DNA of 9,599 nucleotides from Chitinophagaceae bacterium (GCA_019454915.1 JACFNM010000150.1:1-9599), one strand, 5' to 3'. Numbered from the stretch's first letter, positions 1-7,234 are shown. Numbers and translations: made by a program. The notes: generated by a model not told the origin, from the sequence alone.

Positions 1-253
1 CATATTCCTTTTTTGAAGTAATAAAGATGATTAGCGGTGAAGGCTTCCTCAGATTCTTAGTTAGTTCAATTCCCGACATCTCGGGCAATTCGATATCCAG
101 CAGGATGAGATCAATTTTATTTTCTTTCAAAAAATGATAGGCTTCTACGGCATTCTCACATTCGCCCGCAATTTCCAAATCACTCACCCTCGTGGCTAAC
201 TGCCGGATGGTGACTCTGGCGATTTTATTATCATCAACTATCAGGCAATTCAT
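1..253 (-). CDS. Response regulator receiver domain, probably LytTR family (partial, C-terminus outside window)
   Basis: Reading the minus strand from the ATG at 253 gives 84 complete codons of a CheY-like receiver domain, then the window ends. It begins MNCLIVDDNKIAR, with the acidic pair D7/D8 that binds the metal. The phospho-acceptor is D53 in the LILLDIELPEMSGIEL block, and T79 sits at the end of the fourth strand (IIFITSKKEY). Receivers with this opening are usually joined to a LytTR DNA-binding domain in Bacteroidota and work with a membrane histidine kinase. That C-terminal part is not visible, so the output domain is inference. No kinase gene lies 5' of it in the window; the next gene (GH116) diverges, so this is the first gene of its transcription unit. 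Receiver identity is secure and the LytTR assignment is likely. Confidence 0.9.
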   Translation of the reverse strand, partial: MNCLIVDDNKIARVTIRQLATRVSDLEIAGECENAVEAYHFLKENKIDLILLDIELPEMSGIELTKNLRKPSPLIIFITSKKEY

Positions 254-471
254 ATTCCGGGGATTTCAGGTATTATCCATTGAATAGAATAAAAAGGTTG
301 AGCGGCGAAAAACATAAGGCGCTTCACAAATTTAAGGACTGCAAAAATAAACCGAATTCTAAAAATTGTATCTTTAATTATACTTTATCAGGTTGTTTGA
401 CTAATCCTTATTATTCGAACCACCCTTTATTCAAATTGTGCTCATATTCTATTCTTCATAAACCCATTGAT

Positions 472-3099
472 ATGGAACTGAAAAAAGATCGCCGGTTATT
501 TTTAAAAAATATTACGCTTAGCGGAATCGGTATGTCGGTTATGCCGGGAATTGCGGTCAGGAACAGTGCCGGAACACACAGGGGTACCCCGCCTTCTTCA
601 ACAAAAAGTGAATCCAACCGCGTATACAATGGACCCTATTCGGGGGATTATCTTCGTAGAATTGCATTCCCCATCGGGGGCATTGGAGCGGGCATGTTTT
701 GCCTCGAAGGCTGTGGCGCCATATCCCACATGTCTGTCCGAAATCGTCCACAACTCTTCAACGAGCCCACGATGTTTGCCGCCATCTCCGTAAAGGGAGT
801 AACCAACGGGGCAAAAGTGATAGAAGGCCCCGTACCCGAATGGAAAATTTTTGGAAGACCGAACGCGGGCAACGGCGCGCCTATGACTACTTATGGATTA
901 CCGCGCTTTCAGGATGCCACATTTAATACAGCATTTCCGTTTAGTACCCTGTCCCTGAAAGACGCAGACCTTCCCCTTGAAGTAACCGTAAAGGGTTGGA
1001 GTCCGTTTATTCCCGGAGATGCCGATAATTCAAGTCTGCCGGTAGGTGCGCTCGAATACCATTTTACCAATACCTCTGCAAAATCAATAGAAGCCGTTTT
1101 TTCGTATAACTCGGTGAATTTTATGGCCGCCAAACGACAGAAAGCTTCTATCAGGGAAATGGCAAAAGGCTTTATTCTGTCTCAGAACGGCACCACCGAA
1201 GAACCCCATTTACAGGGCGATTTTGCTATATTCACCGACGATGCCAATGCCGTGGCAGATTACTGTTGGTTTAGAGGCGGCTGGTGGGATCCGCTTACAA
1301 TGATCTGGAATACCATTCGCGACGGACTGGTAAAGAATAATCCTCCTGTTGAACAGGATGCCCCGGGCGCCTCCCTATTCGTTCCGTTTCGCCTCCAACC
1401 CGGTGAAAAGAAAGTCATCAAAGTCCTGATGTCCTGGTATGTTCCCTATTCCAATATCAGGATTGGAGACGTTAACAAAGAAAGAGAGAAATGCGCCAGC
1501 CCGAAGTGCTGCAATACTTCTGACGAATTGGGAGATAGCATAGATACAACACAGGTAAATTATCGTCCCTGGTATAGCAGCCGGTTCCAAAATATTAGGG
1601 AAGTTACAGATTACTGGAGTAAGGAATATAATGACCTGTTCAGGAAATCTGCTTTATTCAGCAAAGCTTTCTATGCAAGTACACTTCCTCCTGAGGTCAC
1701 GGAAGCAGTGGCTGCTAATCTGACCATTCTCAAAACGCCCACCGTAATGCGTCAATACGATGGGCGGCTATGGAATTTTGAAGGATGCGGTGATAATGAC
1801 GGATGTTGCCACGGTTCCTGTACGCACGTTTGGAATTATGCACAGGCAATGGCGCATTTGTTTCCATCACTGGAAAGAACACTCAGACATACAGAATTCT
1901 GCGAGAGTCAGAACGAAGAAGGGCATCAGAATTTTCGTTCCAACATTCCCATTAGCCCTGCAACACACGGGTTTTACGCGGCAGCAGACGGACAATTGGG
2001 CGGTATCATGAAAGTGTACCGGGACTGGCGTATATCAGGCGATAATGAATGGATGAAAAAACTCTTCCCTCTGGTAAAGAAGAGCATGGATTACTGTATC
2101 AAGACCTGGGACCCTAAAGGAAAGGGAATTGTGGAGGAGCCCCATCACAATACCTATGATATAGAATTCTGGGGACCGGACGGTATGTGTACCAGCTTTT
2201 ACCTCGGTGCGTTAACCGCTTTTTGTGAAATGGGTAAATTCATGAAAGTGAATATCTCTTCTTACCAGGAACTATATAAAAAGGGAAAGAAATTCATGGA
2301 AAGCGAATTATACAACGGTGAATATTTCATTCAGAAAATTCAATTCCAGGGATTGAACGCTCCCGATCCGATAGAAGTGTCAAAGAAAACTTTCGGTGGT
2401 CAATACTCTGAAGAAGCCGTTGCATTAATGCAGAAAGAGGGTCCTAAATACCAGTATGGAACCGGTTGCCTCTCTGATGGAATCCTGGGAAGCTGGATAG
2501 CCATGACGTCCGGGCTGAATAATCCGGTGGATAATGAAAAGGTGACGTCTCATCTGACTTCAATCCATAAATATAACCTGAAAAAAGACCTGAGTGAACA
2601 TGCCAATCCGCAGCGTCCTGCTTATGCAGTGGGTAAAGAAGGCGGGCTACTGCTTTGTACCTGGCCAAAAGGAGGTAAGTTATCCCTTCCCTTCGTCTAT
2701 AGTGATGAAGTGTGGACAGGAATTGAATATCAGGTAGCCTCCCACCTGATGCTGATGGGTAAGATAGAGGAAGGTCTGGAAATCGTGCGTACCTGCAGAA
2801 ACAGATATAGTGGAAAAACACGAAATCCGTTCAATGAATACGAATGTGGAAGCTGGTATGGCAGAGCATTATCCAGTTACGGGTTACTACAAGGGCTGAC
2901 AGGAGTGCGCTTCGATGCGGTAGATAAAAAACTTTATGTTGACTCCAGGGTAGGCGATTTCACATCTTTCCTGGCAACGGATAGTGGCTTTGGAAATGTG
3001 CATTGGAAAAATGGAAAAGTAAGCGTGGAAGTCCTCTATGGAAAAATACCCGTTCAGAAAGTAGTGGTTTCGGGTAAGGAGATGACCTATTCAGGATAA
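472..3099 (+). CDS. Exported GH116 family glycoside hydrolase (glucosylceramidase / beta-glucosidase-like), Tat signal
   Basis: The 875-residue product matches the bacterial relatives of non-lysosomal glucosylceramidase GBA2. An N-terminal GH116 beta-sandwich (about residues 60-380, opening with PIGGIGAG at 67-74) precedes an alpha/alpha-barrel catalytic domain (about 420-850). By motif comparison the nucleophile is E437 in WNFEGCGD and the acid/base is D563 in NTYDIEFWGPDG, the counterparts of the LEG and TYDGW motifs of GBA2. The family cleaves beta-glucosides (some members beta-xylosides or GlcNAc) with retention; the substrate here is unknown. The N-terminus DRRLFLK plus a short hydrophobic stretch is a twin-arginine export signal, so the folded enzyme should act in the periplasm or outside. 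The frame stays open back to a TTG at 280, but the 64 extra residues are basic and unlike the family, while the ATG at 472 puts the Tat motif at the N-terminus. No clear promoter was found in 254-471. Confidence 0.93.
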   Translation: MELKKDRRLFLKNITLSGIGMSVMPGIAVRNSAGTHRGTPPSSTKSESNRVYNGPYSGDYLRRIAFPIGGIGAGMFCLEGCGAISHMSVRNRPQLFNEPTMFAAISVKGVTNGAKVIEGPVPEWKIFGRPNAGNGAPMTTYGLPRFQDATFNTAFPFSTLSLKDADLPLEVTVKGWSPFIPGDADNSSLPVGALEYHFTNTSAKSIEAVFSYNSVNFMAAKRQKASIREMAKGFILSQNGTTEEPHLQGDFAIFTDDANAVADYCWFRGGWWDPLTMIWNTIRDGLVKNNPPVEQDAPGASLFVPFRLQPGEKKVIKVLMSWYVPYSNIRIGDVNKEREKCASPKCCNTSDELGDSIDTTQVNYRPWYSSRFQNIREVTDYWSKEYNDLFRKSALFSKAFYASTLPPEVTEAVAANLTILKTPTVMRQYDGRLWNFEGCGDNDGCCHGSCTHVWNYAQAMAHLFPSLERTLRHTEFCESQNEEGHQNFRSNIPISPATHGFYAAADGQLGGIMKVYRDWRISGDNEWMKKLFPLVKKSMDYCIKTWDPKGKGIVEEPHHNTYDIEFWGPDGMCTSFYLGALTAFCEMGKFMKVNISSYQELYKKGKKFMESELYNGEYFIQKIQFQGLNAPDPIEVSKKTFGGQYSEEAVALMQKEGPKYQYGTGCLSDGILGSWIAMTSGLNNPVDNEKVTSHLTSIHKYNLKKDLSEHANPQRPAYAVGKEGGLLLCTWPKGGKLSLPFVYSDEVWTGIEYQVASHLMLMGKIEEGLEIVRTCRNRYSGKTRNPFNEYECGSWYGRALSSYGLLQGLTGVRFDAVDKKLYVDSRVGDFTSFLATDSGFGNVHWKNGKVSVEVLYGKIPVQKVVVSGKEMTYSG

Positions 3100-3132
3100 A
3101 CATACATCCATAAATAATAATAACTCCACCCT

Positions 3133-3159
3133 CGTGTTTCGTGTCTCACGAAACACTAT
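3133..3159. repeat. 27-base hairpin repeat, copy 1
   Basis: Perfect inverted repeat: arms GTGTTTCGTG (3134-3143) and CACGAAACAC (3147-3156) around the loop TCT. With one base before and TAT after, the 27 bases are identical to 3996-4022 in the same orientation. It lies between the 3' ends of two converging genes (GH116 and the hypothetical protein). It could therefore fold in both transcripts and act as a bidirectional terminator, although no T-run follows it. More likely it is one member of a dispersed repeat family. Confidence 0.85.
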
Positions 3160-3175
3160 TCCTGCTGCTCATCGG

Positions 3176-3198
3176 AAAGCGTCAACACATTCCGCTTT
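3176..3198. terminator. Weak stem-loop between convergent genes
   Basis: AAAGCG (3176-3181) pairs with CGCTTT (3193-3198) around an 11-base loop, just 3' of the minus-strand hypothetical gene and 77 bases after the GH116 stop. An AT-rich stretch ending in TATTTTTC follows on the plus strand. The stem is only six base pairs, so a role as a shared terminator is tentative. Confidence 0.2.
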
Positions 3199-3202
3199 GA
3201 AA

Positions 3203-3796
3203 TTACTTACTATTTTTCAAATCATTTACATATTTCATCAACCGTTCAAAATAGCTGCTGATGCCTTCATCCTTTTGCAGTGGAAGAGTTTCTATCGCAA
3301 GCACAAAATTATCCATCAAGCTGTCATAGATTTTAAACTGAATTTTCAACTTTTCTTCATCATTGGTTTCCCAATAATAACTTTCATCCTTCATTTCAAA
3401 ATCGCGAAAATATTTGTTGTTTAAATATCTGAAAAAATGGATAATCAACTGATGAACCACTACTCCTGCATATTGAGTTTTTACTGAATTAGTATAAATC
3501 CATGAGTCTTTTTGCTCCAATTGAACTCTGTCAGAAAATTTTACGCGTACAGGGCATATCATTCTGCCATTCGATAAAAACACAAGCGAAATAGTCTCAC
3601 TGTTTGTCGGGGTAAAATGAATACCGTAAAATTTGTCAAAAACCATTTCTTCACTAAACCGTTCCTCAGGAAAAACGGCGCCAAAAATTTGATATTCCCA
3701 GCCATGGATTTCCGCCACATCTTTTACTTCCCGAATGAAGTCAGGCAGTAATCCGGCTTCTTTAAAATAGCCTTTGTAATGAATGCTTAGTCCCAT
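3203..3796 (-). CDS. Conserved hypothetical protein
   Basis: A 197-residue soluble protein with no signal peptide or membrane segment, beginning MGLSIHYKGYF. I cannot assign it to a named family. It resembles uncharacterised proteins that I associate with Bacteroidota, with a strand-rich N-terminal half (about 1-100) and a helical C-terminal half (about 105-197). The most distinctive block is at 111-144: VHQLIIHFFRYL, then KYF, FEMKDE and YYWET, rich in aromatic and acidic residues. The ATG at 3796 is chosen because the protein begins with a clean first strand and the frame upstream is unrelated. The gene stands alone, converging on GH116, and both flanks carry the same 27-base hairpin repeat. 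Its 5' end overlaps the last ten bases of a 63-codon frame that runs out of the composite repeat. Coding is very likely; function is unknown. Confidence 0.8.
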   Translation of the reverse strand: MGLSIHYKGYFKEAGLLPDFIREVKDVAEIHGWEYQIFGAVFPEERFSEEMVFDKFYGIHFTPTNSETISLVFLSNGRMICPVRVKFSDRVQLEQKDSWIYTNSVKTQYAGVVVHQLIIHFFRYLNNKYFRDFEMKDESYYWETNDEEKLKIQFKIYDSLMDNFVLAIETLPLQKDEGISSYFERLMKYVNDLKNSK

Positions 3797-3820
3797 AAAG
3801 TATATCTTTTACGCCCGGCT

Positions 3821-4022
3821 ATGGACGCTCTCCATCTAATGAGTGCTGTATGTTCTTCCCAAGACTTCGTCCCTTTCGCCTCTGTTCTGCGGTAATATAC
3901 TACATAATAGCCAATGGGCACAGATGCGGGACAGAGTCCCGGAAGAACATAGAAAGTGCGAAGTCTTAGACTTCGCACAGCGCACGGACAGTCGCCGTGT
4001 TTCGTGTCTCACGAAACACTAT
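3821..4022. repeat. Composite stem-loop repeat element
   Basis: About 200 non-coding bases packed with perfect inverted repeats. In order: ATGGA/TCCAT (3821-3825, 3831-3835); CGGGAC-AGA-GTCCCG (3927-3941); GTGCGAAGTC-TTA-GACTTCGCAC (3956-3978); and the 10-bp-arm hairpin with TCT loop (3997-4019). An 11-base pair of arms (TATGTTCTTCC at 3849-3859 and its complement at 3941-3951) can close a larger domain around the first part. Three hairpins share the same design, long perfect arms and a three-base loop, which suggests selection or a common amplification mechanism. It fills most of the 313-base gap between the hypothetical gene and pncA. A REP/BIME-like dispersed repeat or a non-autonomous mobile element is the best reading; a structured RNA is possible. 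The exact left boundary is uncertain. Confidence 0.75.
3996..4022. repeat. 27-base hairpin repeat, copy 2
   Basis: Identical, base for base and in the same orientation, to 3133-3159: arms at 3997-4006 and 4010-4019, loop TCT, then TAT. It forms the right-hand end of the composite stem-loop element and lies 87 bases before the pncA start. Together with copy 1 it brackets the minus-strand hypothetical gene. Confidence 0.85.
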
Positions 4023-4066
4023 CGTTAACATGAGCCAGCGCGGGCAGCAGAATCCGGTGTAAATAG

Positions 4067-4094
4067 CTGGATAGCAAATCTTCCGGTAACTTTG
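4067..4094 (+). promoter_or_regulatory. Candidate pncA promoter (Bacteroidota -7 element)
   Basis: TAACTTTG at 4087-4094 matches the Bacteroidota -7 consensus TAnnTTTG at every fixed base. The -33 element is weak: CTG at 4067-4069, with a 17-base spacer against the usual 19 or so. A start site a few bases downstream would leave only about 10 untranslated bases before the pncA ATG at 4110. Confidence 0.5.
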
Positions 4095-4109
4095 CCTAAA
4101 ATTTCCGTT

Positions 4110-4649
4110 ATGAAAGGACTAATTGTAGTAGATGTACAGCAGGACTTTTGCCCCGGAGGTTCCTTGGCCACCGGTGATGGCGATAAAATTATACCTGTAA
4201 TCAATAAGCTCATGGATAAGTTCGGTTTTGTGCTGGCTTCCAAAGACTGGCATCCGGAAAAGACAGTGCACTTTGAAAAATGGCCGGTACATTGTGTTCG
4301 GGGAACTACCGGCGCAGATTTTCATAAAGCATTACAATCGGAAAAAATAACAGAGGTAGCGCTAAAAGGTACCGGAAACAGCGACGATGGATATAATGCT
4401 TTTGAAGCCACCAATCTTGACGTGAATCATCAACTGCATAGGAAAGGCATAGACGAAGTCTATGTCTGTGGTATCGCCACAGAATACTGTGTTAAAGCTA
4501 CTGCCCTCGCAGCCAGGCAGGCAGGTTTTAAAACCTTTCTCGTAACAGACGCCATATCTGCCGTAGAATCAAAACCGGGGGATGCCGAAGAAGCTTTGAA
4601 GGCGATGAAAGAAAACGGTATCGCGTTGGTAAAAAGTGGCGAAATTTAA
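4110..4649 (+). CDS. pncA: Nicotinamidase
   Basis: A 179-residue cytoplasmic isochorismatase-fold hydrolase that deamidates nicotinamide to nicotinate for NAD salvage. The catalytic triad is visible as D8 (VVDVQQDF), K86 (ALKGTG) and C127 (GIATEYCV). The metal site is D46, H48 and H54 in SKDWHPEKTVHF. WPVHCVRGTTGADFH (58-72) and the NAFEAT segment are also typical of bacterial PncA, and the length is normal for the family. The open frame reaches a TTG at 4092, but that codon overlaps the -7 promoter element and adds only six residues before MKGLIVVDVQ, so the ATG at 4110 is preferred. It seems to be monocistronic, with its own candidate promoter; the neighbours are not NAD-related. No truncation or missing key residue is seen. 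Confidence 0.96.
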   Translation: MKGLIVVDVQQDFCPGGSLATGDGDKIIPVINKLMDKFGFVLASKDWHPEKTVHFEKWPVHCVRGTTGADFHKALQSEKITEVALKGTGNSDDGYNAFEATNLDVNHQLHRKGIDEVYVCGIATEYCVKATALAARQAGFKTFLVTDAISAVESKPGDAEEALKAMKENGIALVKSGEI

Positions 4650-4708
4650 GGAATAGTTATAGACGGCAAAGGCCGGGAAGAGAAGGTTAAAATAAGAAGA
4701 TCGGATTT

Positions 4709-4740
4709 TTGATAACTTCTACCTGCAATTTGTACATTTC
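4709..4740 (+). promoter_or_regulatory. Candidate promoter for the TonB-like gene
   Basis: TTG at 4709-4711 and TACATTTC at 4733-4740 (seven of eight TAnnTTTG positions, counting the free bases) are separated by 21 bases, slightly longer than the usual 19. They lie 30 bases before the ATG at 4771, in the 121-base gap after pncA. The similarity is moderate. Confidence 0.35.
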
Positions 4741-4770
4741 CCTTAAATTGCCCTGAATTAAACCATCAAA

Positions 4771-5529
4771 ATGAAAGCACTATTCTCTCTCCTGCTACTC
4801 CTGTCCGGTTTTCAATTGTACGCTCAAAAAGGAAGGGGCAAAGTAAGTCTCTATGTCTTTGACGAGAATTGGAAAGGCTGCCGGCCGGAAGAGGTCCGAT
4901 ATTTACTTCATCTGGAAGAATTTTCCGATACGGCATATCAATTCAGGTATTATAATTATGAAGGCCCTATGATAACACAGGAAACATACAAGGATAAGAA
5001 TCGAAAAATTCCCCATGGTGAATTTAATTATTACAATGACCGGGGGCAAATGGATTCCACGGGCTATTGGGTAAACGGGAAGAAACATGACTGGTGGTAC
5101 CACTACACGGATTCTTTTACCATGTGGAAGAAAGAAAAGTACCATATGGGGACGTTGGTTTTGCAAATGGATCGCGCAGCTATTGAAGCTGAAAGAGAAG
5201 AAAAAAAAGATACAGAGCAACATTTTGATGAATCGGAAGCTGTCTTTAAAGGCGGAGATAATGAGTGGATGAGGTATATACAAAAAAATATCCAATACCC
5301 CAACCGGGCATCAAAATTGGAAAAATCGGGGCGATTAGTAATTCAGTTCGTAGTGAATACCAACGGCACCACCGGCGAATTCAAAATATTACGTTCTATC
5401 GAATATTCCCTCGATGAAGAAGCAATTCGCATTATCCGTAACTCTCCTAAATGGCGGCCGGCTCATCAGGACGGTAAGCTCGTTAAAGCCTACCGGATAC
5501 AGCCGTTAGTTTTTCAGGTTCCGAGATAA
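4771..5529 (+). CDS. Periplasmic TonB C-terminal-domain protein with YwqK/MORN-like repeat
   Basis: A 252-residue exported protein. A signal peptide (residues 1-18, cleavage predicted in LYA-QKG) leads into a middle region with an antitoxin YwqK/MORN-like repeat (about 80-112: IPHGEFNYYNDRGQMDSTGYW, then NGKKHDWWYHY). A charged helix rich in E and K follows (about 133-155), then a TonB-type C-terminal domain (165-250) with the NIQYP, GRLVIQFVVNTNG and SPKWRPA blocks. TonB C-terminal domains normally contact TonB-dependent outer-membrane receptors. Here there is no retained N-terminal membrane anchor and no proline-rich spacer, so energy transduction with ExbB/ExbD is doubtful. Such proteins are numerous in Bacteroidota and their role is unclear. 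It has its own candidate promoter and no obvious functional tie to pncA or the glycosidases. Confidence 0.85.
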   Translation: MKALFSLLLLLSGFQLYAQKGRGKVSLYVFDENWKGCRPEEVRYLLHLEEFSDTAYQFRYYNYEGPMITQETYKDKNRKIPHGEFNYYNDRGQMDSTGYWVNGKKHDWWYHYTDSFTMWKKEKYHMGTLVLQMDRAAIEAEREEKKDTEQHFDESEAVFKGGDNEWMRYIQKNIQYPNRASKLEKSGRLVIQFVVNTNGTTGEFKILRSIEYSLDEEAIRIIRNSPKWRPAHQDGKLVKAYRIQPLVFQVPR

Positions 5530-5593
5530 CACTACAGTCTAATCTTTGCTTTCAATTCAAATATAATTCCCTCAGTTCGCGTCGGGTAACAAA

Positions 5594-5626
5594 ACGCGCG
5601 CGTATTAAAATCCAAAATAGATACGC
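5594..5626. promoter_or_regulatory. Palindromic sites upstream of the GH27 gene, possible operator
   Basis: In the 142-base gap before the alpha-galactosidase gene, ACGCGCGCGT (5594-5603) is a perfect ten-base palindrome. GCGTAT (5600-5605) is also repeated in inverted form as ATACGC (5621-5626), with 15 bases between. Such symmetry fits a dimeric regulator or a small stem-loop in the leader. I could not place a convincing promoter in this gap. Confidence 0.22.
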
Positions 5627-5671
5627 ACGATTTAAAGTTTTGGAGTATATTAGTCAAATAAGAAAGAAGCT

Positions 5672-7216
5672 ATGTTGAATGATACTGCCCGCCTGATTAG
5701 AGCCCTGTTGATGTTAACCATGTCCTGTTTTATCGTTATATCCGGCATTTCACAGGTAAATTATGAATCTTATATTTTAACGCCGGCGCCTCCCCTGTCG
5801 CCGGTAATCAACGGACCGAAAGTGTATGCGGCAAGAGCTAACTCGCCCATCACTTACCGGATACCGGCTACAGGAGAGCGGCCCATTTTATTTTCGGCTA
5901 CTAACTTGCCAGCCGGGATCACGCTGGACGTCAATACCGGGATCATCACGGGAAGCATCCCACAGGAAGGAGAATATATTTGCCATCTTACCGCAGCAAA
6001 TAAAAAAGGTAAGTACAAGAGAGATTTAAAATTTGTTATTGGTAATACGCTTGCGTTGACGCCGCCCATGGGATGGAATAGCTGGTATATACATTACGAC
6101 AGGGTGAGTGACCCCATCATGCGCGATGCGGCCGATCAGATGATCGAATCCGGTATGGCTGATTACGGATACCAGTACGTAAATATTGACGATTGCTGGG
6201 CGGTAAAAGTAAATTCCGATGATCCGATTATTGGCGGAAAAACACGAAAGCCGGATGGAACCATTCTGACGAATAAACGATTTCCCAATATGAGCGCCAT
6301 GACAAAATATATCCATTCCAAAGGATTAAAAGCCGGAATATATACTTCCCCCGGCCCCAGCACTTGCGCAGGCTATACGGGTAGTTATCAGCACGAGGCT
6401 TTGGACGCTCAAACAATAGCAAACTGGGGGTTTGATTTCCTGAAATATGATTGGTGTTCATACGGGCGTTACGCCGGCGAAAGGAAAAGGAAAGATTTTA
6501 TGTTGCCTTACCAGATTATGTGGAAAGAACTGCAAAAGCAACCCAGGGATATCGTAATGAATCTATGCCAATACGGATTCGACAGTGTATGGCAATGGGG
6601 CGCCACAGTTGGTAACAGTTGGCGTACTACCGGCGATCTCGGTGTTGAGCGCGGCGATGATCTGCCGGGATTTTATCATGTCGGATTCAAAAATGCTGAA
6701 CACTGGAAATATGGTGGACCCGGTGGCTGGAATGACCCGGATTATATCCTGATTGGATGGGTGGGCAGTGCACACACAATGGGCGAAGGAGTATATACGT
6801 CGCTTACTCCTGATGAACAATATTCCTATATGAGCATGTGGAGCCTGATGAGTGCGCCACTTATTTTCAGCGGAGATATGTCGAAGTTAGATAAGTTCAC
6901 CTTAAACGTATTGTGCAATAGTGAAGTGATTGAAGTCGATCAGGATCCGCTGGGAAAGCAGGCAAGAATCGTCAGAAAAACAGATAAAGATTTTATTCTC
7001 GCTAAAGAAATGGAGGATGGTTCATTAGCTGTTGGATTATTCAATTTGCAAAAATCAGAATCCCCGGTTGCAGTCAGTTGGGAAGAACTGGATATTACCG
7101 GAAAGCGAAGAGTAAGAGATCTATGGCGACAGAAAGACCTTAATAAAACCAATCACAGTTTTACCGCCAATGCTCCTCCGCACGGAGTGATGATGATTAG
7201 GTTAGCGAAAAAATGA
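5672..7216 (+). CDS. Exported alpha-galactosidase, GH27, with N-terminal NEW1/He_PIG domains
   Basis: A 514-residue enzyme that removes terminal alpha-linked galactose. A signal peptide (1-27, cleavage near GIS-Q) precedes a NEW1 (He_PIG-associated) segment (about 34-68: YILTPAPP, INGPKVY, YRIPATG). An Ig-like He_PIG domain follows (about 60-123: SATNLPAGITLDVNTGIITG). The GH27 barrel runs from about 127 (LTPPMGWNSW) to 420 and ends in a C-terminal beta-sandwich. The nucleophile is D260 in FLKYDWC and the acid/base is D322 in WRTTGDLG; NIDDCWA and GGWNDPDYI are further family signatures. The first ATG at 5672 gives a basic n-region before the hydrophobic core. It should act in the periplasm or outside. 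GH97 follows after 67 nt and galM after that, which supports galactose release. The sugar-contact loop reads CQYG where eukaryotic enzymes have CEW, so preference within alpha-galactosides is open. Confidence 0.94.
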   Translation: MLNDTARLIRALLMLTMSCFIVISGISQVNYESYILTPAPPLSPVINGPKVYAARANSPITYRIPATGERPILFSATNLPAGITLDVNTGIITGSIPQEGEYICHLTAANKKGKYKRDLKFVIGNTLALTPPMGWNSWYIHYDRVSDPIMRDAADQMIESGMADYGYQYVNIDDCWAVKVNSDDPIIGGKTRKPDGTILTNKRFPNMSAMTKYIHSKGLKAGIYTSPGPSTCAGYTGSYQHEALDAQTIANWGFDFLKYDWCSYGRYAGERKRKDFMLPYQIMWKELQKQPRDIVMNLCQYGFDSVWQWGATVGNSWRTTGDLGVERGDDLPGFYHVGFKNAEHWKYGGPGGWNDPDYILIGWVGSAHTMGEGVYTSLTPDEQYSYMSMWSLMSAPLIFSGDMSKLDKFTLNVLCNSEVIEVDQDPLGKQARIVRKTDKDFILAKEMEDGSLAVGLFNLQKSESPVAVSWEELDITGKRRVRDLWRQKDLNKTNHSFTANAPPHGVMMIRLAKK

Positions 7217-7234
7217 GGATGTTTTATCGTCGAA

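Noticed and set aside
280..471. 64-residue N-terminal extension of the GH116 gene from a TTG
   Set aside because: The extension is basic and Cys/Asn-rich, unlike the family, and would bury the Tat signal; the ATG at 472 places DRRLFLK correctly.
2444..2821. 125-codon minus-strand open frame inside GH116
   Set aside because: It is antisense to a strongly conserved catalytic domain and its product shows no recognisable domain; judged a shadow frame.
3133..4022. CRISPR array or integron attC cassette
   Set aside because: There are only two identical repeats, 863 bases apart with a gene between, no regular spacers, and no GTTRRRY/RYYYAAC core pair around the hairpins.
4092..4109. TTG start for pncA
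   Set aside because: It overlaps the TAACTTTG promoter element and adds residues not seen before the conserved MKGLIVVDVQ start.
4650..4770. Intrinsic terminator after pncA
   Set aside because: I see a T-run at 4706-4710 but no stable stem directly before it.
5672..5750. Lipoprotein signal in GH27 (cysteine at residue 19)
   Set aside because: The residues before it (LTMS) do not fit a lipobox; the hydrophobic core continues past it to a type I cleavage site near residue 27.
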